A stretch of DNA of 29,597 bases from contig DFXE01000002.1 in the NCBI GenBank assembly GCA_002381645.1, positions 1 to 29,597 on the forward strand, given 5' to 3'. Below are positions 25,249 through 29,597 of the stretch, in pieces. The notes under the pieces were generated by a model, which worked only from the letters and a program-made list of their open reading frames with translations, did not search any database and was not told where the DNA came from. This DNA comes from Bacteroidales bacterium UBA4116. GTDB taxonomy: Bacteria > Bacteroidota > Bacteroidia > Bacteroidales > Tannerellaceae. The position numbers and the translations under genes are program-made. Position 1 is the stretch's first letter. Each line of letters opens with the position of its first letter.

Positions 25249-26163
25249 ATGGATAAAACAAAAGCACGGCACACCATTCGTATAAAAGTTATCTGTTGCT
25301 TGATCGGTATGTTCAGTTTACAGGTTAGTTTTGCCCAGTATCAGGAAAAACATGAAATCTCCGCGTTTATTGGCGGTGGGTATTCCTCTTTAAAATACAG
25401 CGTGGATAACGGAAAACATAAACTCGGGTTTGGCGGAACCGCCGGAATAGGATATAATTTCTTCTTCAGCGACTATGTAAGTTTAGGCACCGGCGCCGAA
25501 ATCTCCCGGTACAGCGCCCGGGCCGAAGCCGGCAATTTTGCCGGAAGCTATCCAACGAATGACGGCGAGGAGGATTTCACATTCATATATACCATCAACA
25601 ACTACAAAGAAAACCAGTATCTATGGACAGTGAACGTCCCTTTAATGCTGCAGCTGCAATACCCGTTATTTTTTGACGATCATTTCTGTTACCTGGCGTT
25701 GGGAGGCCGTGTGGGTTTTCCGGTAGGCTCCAAATATAAAACAACGGAAATCGCCTACACGGCATCCGCTTATTATCCACAATACGATTTACTGCTGACC
25801 GATCCTCCGAGCCAGGGGTTAGGAACATTTTACGGACAGTCCTATTCAGATGATATTGACTTTAAAATGTTATTTGCCCTTTCGGCGGAAATGGGCTTCA
25901 AATGGATGATCGCGGATCAGTTCTCGCTATATACGGGTTTGTATTGCGATTACGGATTAAACGATATAAGCCCGGAAGCCCAGAATATGGATTTACTCAT
26001 TTATAATAAGGAGCAGCCTTCCAAGCTGAACAATAACAGTATCCTCTGCTCCTTGTACTCCAATGACGAAGTGGTTAAAAAAGTTACCGGAAAAATAAAA
26101 CCGTTGGCATTCGGCATAAAAATAAGACTTGCTTTCAGGGTGCCGGATGCTTTATGCTTTTGA
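25249..26163 (+). CDS. Outer-membrane beta-barrel protein
   Basis: A 304-aa protein with a signal peptide of ~29 residues (cleavage after SFA). The mature part alternates hydrophobic and polar residues in amphipathic strands: HEISAFIGGGYSSLKYSV, LGFGGTAGIGYNFFFSDYVSLGTGAEISRY, LWTVNVPLMLQLQYPL, YLALGGRVGFPVGSKY and FALSAEMGFKWMI...FSLYTGLYCDYGL. The end IKPLAFGIKIRLAF resembles the PorT/OmpA-like barrel group common in this phylum. It is the last gene of the forward operon, directly after the T9SS-sorted protein, so the pair may work together at the cell surface. Role in the T6SS is unproved. Confidence 0.8.
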   Translation: MDKTKARHTIRIKVICCLIGMFSLQVSFAQYQEKHEISAFIGGGYSSLKYSVDNGKHKLGFGGTAGIGYNFFFSDYVSLGTGAEISRYSARAEAGNFAGSYPTNDGEEDFTFIYTINNYKENQYLWTVNVPLMLQLQYPLFFDDHFCYLALGGRVGFPVGSKYKTTEIAYTASAYYPQYDLLLTDPPSQGLGTFYGQSYSDDIDFKMLFALSAEMGFKWMIADQFSLYTGLYCDYGLNDISPEAQNMDLLIYNKEQPSKLNNNSILCSLYSNDEVVKKVTGKIKPLAFGIKIRLAFRVPDALCF

Positions 26164-26204
26164 TTGATCTTTCCGGAATAACGCGTGGGTCATAAAGCAT
26201 CCGG
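26143..26204. terminator. Long stem-loop between convergent genes
   Basis: CCGGATGCTTTATG at 26143-26156 is repeated as its exact reverse complement at 26191-26204, with a 34-base loop. The left arm includes the last codons of the barrel gene. A 14-bp perfect stem in the convergent gap is a plausible two-way transcription stop, although there is no clean U-tract. No gene lies between 26164 and 26245. Confidence 0.5.
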
Positions 26205-26245
26205 TTCAGAGCACCATCCGTTTCCGGAGGTTTCCTGCGGGACGG

Positions 26246-27115
26246 TCAGGCCGACGTATATTTAGGGTTGTTTTTGTGTTCATTACCGTTGATGGAGATT
26301 AAACCGGCGGAAATAACCATGGTCAGATGTATCCCGTTTAACTGGTTCCTGATACTTTTTTTATAAAAGACACAACGCCCGTCGGCAAAGTTAATAATGA
26401 CCGGATTATTGGCCACCCTTTCCTTAGGCCCGAAAGTGATCATTCCCGCATAGGCGATAGATTCGTCAAACATCCAATGGTTGAGCGTCTGGTCGGCAGC
26501 CTGGTTAATGGTAAATGTAAGCAGCCCGCCTTTCACTTCTCCTTCCGGTTCTCCTTTCCAGTCAATAAACTGCTGAAATTCCGTTTGAAAAGATACTATA
26601 TCATATTCTTCCCCGCCTACAAAAAGCGTCCCATTCACAGCGGTATCGTTTTGCTCACCCGGAAGGGACAGTTTTACCGGTGCGGAGGAACTTTTAAGAT
26701 CATAAGCTTTCAGTTGCCATTCCTTACGTATTGATAGCGTTTTCCCTACTTTAATATCCTTGGCCGAAAGGGAAATAAACGTATTGAAATGAGAAGGGCC
26801 ATATCTCTCATACTTCATTTTAAACGACGTACATGCAGCCTCTATAAAAGCGATCTCCTCATCTACAATATAACTCCCCCTGTTGTCGTCATGCCGGAGT
26901 ACCTGGATTGTGCCGTCATGTGCCGCATGCTTCATCGCCCATTTGTAAATCAGGTCGTCCGGTTTATCGATACTTCCCAGATGTATCATTCCACCCAGTA
27001 TTTTATCAATCGGTCTGGCCGTTTCCGGGTCAATATTCTTCGAAAACTCATAATCACAAAAATCAAACTCCAGTTTCGTTCCCAAGTCGAGAACAATCTT
27101 ATAACCATTTGCCAT
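26246..27115 (-). CDS. tssD: Tandem double-domain Hcp (TssD) tube protein
   Basis: A 289-aa protein made of two Hcp-like domains in a row. Domain 1 (~4-125) and domain 2 (~160-280) share the pattern of Bacteroidota TssD: a starting strand pair around 'F-x-F/Y-D', a Q/S-x-x-D turn, GG-[ML] before a long strand, then a W helix, then a loop with G-x-I (KWAMKHAAHDGTIQVL; HWMFDESIAYAGMITF), and FISLSAKDIKVG or LTMVISAGLISI at the end. Single Hcp proteins of this phylum are ~130 aa and form hexameric rings; a fused pair would build rings from three subunits or cap the tube. No signal peptide is present. It is the last gene of the accessory operon, 29 bp after the frameshifted lipoprotein gene. It is likely an accessory Hcp carrying a specific cargo rather than the main tube protein. 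Confidence 0.82.
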   Translation of the reverse strand: MANGYKIVLDLGTKLEFDFCDYEFSKNIDPETARPIDKILGGMIHLGSIDKPDDLIYKWAMKHAAHDGTIQVLRHDDNRGSYIVDEEIAFIEAACTSFKMKYERYGPSHFNTFISLSAKDIKVGKTLSIRKEWQLKAYDLKSSSAPVKLSLPGEQNDTAVNGTLFVGGEEYDIVSFQTEFQQFIDWKGEPEGEVKGGLLTFTINQAADQTLNHWMFDESIAYAGMITFGPKERVANNPVIINFADGRCVFYKKSIRNQLNGIHLTMVISAGLISINGNEHKNNPKYTSA

Positions 27116-27144
27116 CTTAACAATAATTTTAAATTTATATCTAT

Positions 27145-27707
27145 TTATTTTCCAATCACTTTTACAACCTTGCCTTTGATATTCCTTACAGGTATTGGAC
27201 CCAGGTATCGGCTATCGATTGAGGAAGTCTTTGTGTCTCCTAATACAAAACAATGACCTTCAGGGATATATTCCGCTTCAAACGATGGAAAGGCAACTTC
27301 ATCGCCCGCTGTAAATGCAGTTTCTTTATATAATCGAAGCTTAACTCCATTCAGAAATTCTTCTTCATGCTCTCCACCGATATTGGGCACTCTTATACGT
27401 CCAAAATTTATATTTTCAGCTATTTTCTCCCATTTATTCTTTTTGCCGTTTATGATACACACATAATCTTCCATGGTGATACTGTCGCCGGGCAATCTCA
27501 CAGCTATAAATAAAGTTGGAAAACCCCGTCCGGTATCAAGAACAAAAATATCCCCATAATCATAGGTATTGTCTGCAGTTTTCTCAATAATAATTTTATC
27601 GTCCGAGTTATATTAGGGAGCATTCCATAACTCTCTTGAATACCTATGTTTTTACAGTAAGAAAATGTTATGAACAAAAAGGTAAATATAGAGATTAAAT
27701 ATTTCAT
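27145..27707 (-). pseudogene. Frameshifted signal-peptidase-I-like lipoprotein (second copy)
   Basis: A near-duplicate of the gene just upstream on the minus strand. Its 5' part reads MKYLISIFTFLFITFSYCKNIGIQESYGMLPNI and then leaves frame near 27608, where one A seems lost compared with the intact copy. In the other frame the protein continues: SDDKIIIEKTADNTYDYGDIFV, RLPGDSI, KWEKIAENI, HCFVLGDTKTSSIDSRY, GPIPVRNIKGKVVKV. All S26 signature boxes are therefore present, but they cannot be translated in one piece. The residue in the place of the catalytic Ser is Gly here, and the catalytic Lys is absent. Its ATG overlaps the stop of the intact copy by 4 bp (ATGA), so the two were translationally coupled. 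A sequencing error at this base is possible. Confidence 0.8.
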
Positions 27708-28276
27708 TCCTTAATTACTTTTACAACCTTACCTTTAATATTCTTTAAAGGTATTGGACCACTATAGCGGCTATCCATTGAGGAAGTCCTCGTGTCTCCT
27801 AATACAAAATAATGACCTTCAGGGATATATTCCGCTTCAAAAGAAGGAAAAGCAATACTCTGTTCATCTAAAATGTCTGTTTCCTTATATAATCTCACCT
27901 TAACACCATTTGGAAATTCTTCTTCTCTTTCTTCGCAAGTTGTGGGTAATTCCATTATCTCAAAAGTTATATTTTCCGCTATTTTCTCCCATTTATTTTT
28001 TTTCCCATTTATAATACATATATAATCATTCATGGCGATACTATCGCCGGGTAAACCCACTACTCTAAATAAAAGCATAAATCCTTTTTCCGAGTCAAAA
28101 ACAATTACATCTCCATAATCATATCTATTATCTGCCTTTTTTTCAATAATAAATTTATCACCATAGTTTATATTGGGGAGCATGGTATAACTCTCTTGAA
28201 TACCAATATTTTTACAAGAAGATAATAATATAAATAAAAAAATAATAATATAATTAATAGCTGAAATAGGTTTCAT
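27704..28276 (-). CDS. Signal-peptidase-I-like lipoprotein lacking catalytic Ser and Lys
   Basis: A 190-aa lipoprotein with lipobox LLSSC (C21), so it is membrane-anchored with a periplasmic body. All four boxes of S26 signal peptidases are visible: ESYTMLPNINYGD (~28-40), YDYGDVIVF (~52-60), FRVVGLPGDSI (~70-80) and FVLGDTRTSSMDSRYSGPIP (~155-175). However, the residue before Met, normally the nucleophile Ser, is Thr31, and the Lys that normally precedes Arg in the third box is Phe70. Active signal peptidases also begin with a membrane helix and not a lipoprotein signal. It is therefore probably a non-peptidase with the fold kept. It sits between an unknown gene and a frameshifted copy of itself, ahead of hcp. 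An immunity role or a periplasmic partner of the 244-aa protein is possible. Confidence 0.8.
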   Translation of the reverse strand: MKPISAINYIIIFLFILLSSCKNIGIQESYTMLPNINYGDKFIIEKKADNRYDYGDVIVFDSEKGFMLLFRVVGLPGDSIAMNDYICIINGKKNKWEKIAENITFEIMELPTTCEEREEEFPNGVKVRLYKETDILDEQSIAFPSFEAEYIPEGHYFVLGDTRTSSMDSRYSGPIPLKNIKGKVVKVIKE

Positions 28277-28315
28277 ATATTTTAATCTGAAATTTATAAT
28301 AATTTTTATATTTAT

Positions 28316-29050
28316 TCAGAAAATAATTTCTTTGTTACCAAAAAGCTTTCCATCACAAAGATTTGCGATAAGGTTATAAATGGAAACAGCAAAATCACTT
28401 TCTTCTGGAGGATAATGACCACCAGTAGGAAATATATTAGTCCAGGCTGCAACAGGTATACTACCCATAAACTTAAAAAATTTGCCCAAAAAACTACCGG
28501 ATTTAGTAAACACCTGAGAGCCTTTCTTTGCTGTTTGATATTTTTTCAGCAAAGGTTCTTTTTTCAGACGGGTTAAACGATCATTCTGGCGGTGTAATAT
28601 TTTTGCCTTGTCATCCAGCTTTTTTCCATACCTGACCATCTGCTCACTTACATACCCATAAAAATCATTCGCTACAAACTCATCATAAATATAATAGCTG
28701 AACTGAATGGAAGTAGTAAACAGGCCATTGGATTCTGCATGCAATTCTCCGGTGGTAGGGTGAATAAGACCAAATTTGCCTTGTTCATACTCTATTACAC
28801 AGGATTCTATTACCTGATAAGCGATTTCTCTATATTTAGGATACTCTATAGCACGTCTAGTTGTTGCGCCTGATACTTTTTGGATACTATGAGGACTTAT
28901 CTTATTAAAAATATAATGAACATAGGCTTTTCTGTTTTCAATGCTTTTCATAATATGATGAAAATGTAATAGCGCCCTTTCTTTATCTTCAGGGGTTTGA
29001 GACATCAACAGATTGTTCTGGAACCAGGTATACGCGGTAGAGTCTGGCAT
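28316..29050 (-). CDS. Unrecognised 244-aa protein, first gene of the Hcp accessory operon
   Basis: I do not recognise this protein. It has no signal peptide. The N-terminal ~130 residues are helical and moderately conserved in look (TPEDKERALLHFHHIMKSIENRKAYVHYIFNKI; REIAYQVIESCVIEYEQGKFGLIHP). Then comes a Lys-rich segment (~148-180: KILHRQNDRLTRLKKEPLLKKYQTAKKG), a short hydrophobic stretch (~184-205: GSFLGKFFKFMGSIPVAAWTNIF) and a tail without clear features. It is transcribed first, 39 bp before the signal-peptidase-like lipoprotein gene, and its operon ends with the double Hcp. By position it could be an Hcp-delivered effector, with the lipoproteins as immunity, or an adaptor. No catalytic motif is visible. 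Confidence 0.7.
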   Translation of the reverse strand: MPDSTAYTWFQNNLLMSQTPEDKERALLHFHHIMKSIENRKAYVHYIFNKISPHSIQKVSGATTRRAIEYPKYREIAYQVIESCVIEYEQGKFGLIHPTTGELHAESNGLFTTSIQFSYYIYDEFVANDFYGYVSEQMVRYGKKLDDKAKILHRQNDRLTRLKKEPLLKKYQTAKKGSQVFTKSGSFLGKFFKFMGSIPVAAWTNIFPTGGHYPPEESDFAVSIYNLIANLCDGKLFGNKEIIF

Positions 29051-29120
29051 ACGAATTGTTTTTATCGGTTATATACGGGCGCTAAGGTATTAATTATAAA
29101 ATGGACTGTATACTTATTAC
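29051..29120 (-). promoter_or_regulatory. Possible promoter of the Hcp accessory operon
   Basis: Upstream of the 244-aa gene on the minus strand, TACCTTAGC (around 29080-29088) is close to the Bacteroidota -7 element TAnnTTTG, with A in place of one T, and lies ~30 bp before the ATG at 29050. No clear TTTG is seen at the -33 position, so this is weak. Confidence 0.3.
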
Positions 29121-29334
29121 AGCGGATAGATTTGTTAAAAAGTTTAAATATATAACAAAATCCTATTAAATAAATCGATCGATGGCAGATACATTATCAA
29201 CTCTCTACATAGCGTATCCATATGGCCCAAACCCGTACCCACCTTTAAAACATATATCACAGCCAGGTTAATAACTCACCTTTCCTTCACCTTCCACCAA
29301 ACATATATAGAACACAGTATATCAACTCCTAAAC

Positions 29335-29365
29335 AAGTGGAAGATAGCTTTTTTATCTTCCACTT
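29335..29365. terminator. Perfect 12-bp hairpin with T-rich loop
   Basis: Arms AAGTGGAAGATA (29335-29346) and TATCTTCCACTT (29354-29365) pair perfectly around GCTTTTT. It may be the terminator of a gene to the right or a protein-binding site, because the same GTGGAAG core recurs in the surrounding sequence. The region 29051-29597 shows no convincing gene on either strand. Confidence 0.55.
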
Positions 29366-29497
29366 ATTTTCGGACTTCTTCCACCGGCAGTGAAATAGTG
29401 AAAGGAGTTTTATCTGCCCGCAAAACCCTATGGTTTTGGATACAAAGCCCCTATGTTTTATAAAACCAACCCTTGAAAGATGGTGGAAGGTAAAGGC

Positions 29498-29597
29498 TGG
29501 TGATGAATCTTTCAGGAGTTGGTAATGTTTTTCTCAAAAGTCGGTGATCTTTTGCATAAAAGTTAGTGAAGGTTTGAGAAAAGGATGGTGAAGGTTT
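29498..29597 (+). repeat. Iteron-like direct repeats, exact 22-bp period, running off the window
   Basis: Five units start at 29498, 29520, 29542, 29564 and 29586 (the last cut by the window edge). They begin TGGTGATGA, TGGTAATGT, CGGTGATCT, TAGTGAAGG and TGGTGAAGG, and most end in AAAAGT or similar. The consensus is about TGGTGA-x-G-TTTTxxxAAAAGT. A related GGTGGAAGG lies at 29482, and an inverted relative (CCTTCACCTTCCACC) at 29284-29298. A period of 22 (two helical turns) is typical of sites that bind a protein on one face of the DNA, and it is not a multiple of 3, arguing against coding. Confidence 0.6.

Noticed and set aside
27704..28276. Ordinary signal peptidase I
   Set aside because: Catalytic Ser and Lys positions are Thr and Phe, and a lipobox replaces the membrane anchor.
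29498..29597. CRISPR array
   Set aside because: Units follow each other at 22 bases with no unique spacers between conserved repeats, and no cas gene is near.
1..29597. tRNA or rRNA genes
   Set aside because: No cloverleaf-like or rRNA-like segment was recognised in the intergenic regions by eye.

Overview
This 29.6-kb window is part of a type VI secretion system (T6SS) locus of the Bacteroidota-specific kind (T6SSiii), followed by a toxin/immunity accessory region and an Hcp-linked accessory operon. The organism is most likely a member of Bacteroidales. The evidence is the presence of TssN, TssO-like and TssR-type proteins, a type IX secretion (T9SS) sorting domain, SPase II lipoproteins and a TAnnTTTG-like promoter motif. 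The T9SS substrate fits Dysgonomonas, Parabacteroides or Prevotella-like lineages better than classical Bacteroides, but the genus cannot be fixed from this sequence alone.

Region 1 (1-12,386, + strand) is the spike and effector arm. It begins with the 3' part of vgrG, then a 460-aa TPR-like protein, a small two-helix membrane protein resembling Imm17, and a 1563-aa Rhs protein. The Rhs protein has a PAAR-like N-terminus and a GIY-YIG nuclease tip. Two candidate immunity genes follow, the second of the Imm51 type, and then a strong hairpin. Next come two start-less 'orphan' rhs 3' cassettes. The first carries an HNH nuclease tip with two candidate immunity genes. The second is broken by a stop codon and carries an ADP-ribosyltransferase-like tip with one immunity candidate. 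The shared rhs core segments are highly similar and mosaic, as expected if toxin tips are exchanged by recombination.

Region 2 (12,387-13,323) has no intact gene. It holds two hairpins and a decayed YhcG/DUF1016-family pseudogene.

Region 3 (13,324-18,671, - strand) is a compact baseplate/membrane operon, tssE-tssF-tssN-tssK-tssG. A divergent promoter region separates it from Region 4 (18,806-26,163, + strand): two small TssO-like bitopic proteins, a PKD-domain protein, the lipoprotein TssR, a T9SS-sorted secreted protein with cadherin-like domains, and an outer-membrane beta-barrel. Regions 3 and 4 probably supply the baseplate and the trans-envelope complex that replaces the TssJLM complex of Proteobacteria.

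Region 4 converges with Region 5 (26,246-29,050, - strand), an accessory operon. In transcription order it encodes an unrecognised 244-aa protein, a signal-peptidase-I-like lipoprotein lacking the canonical catalytic Ser and Lys, a frameshifted second copy of it, and a tandem double-domain Hcp (TssD). This is the best candidate for an undescribed effector/immunity/carrier cassette. The right end (29,051-29,597) is non-coding. It holds a perfect 12-bp hairpin and an iteron-like array with an exact 22-bp period that runs off the window.
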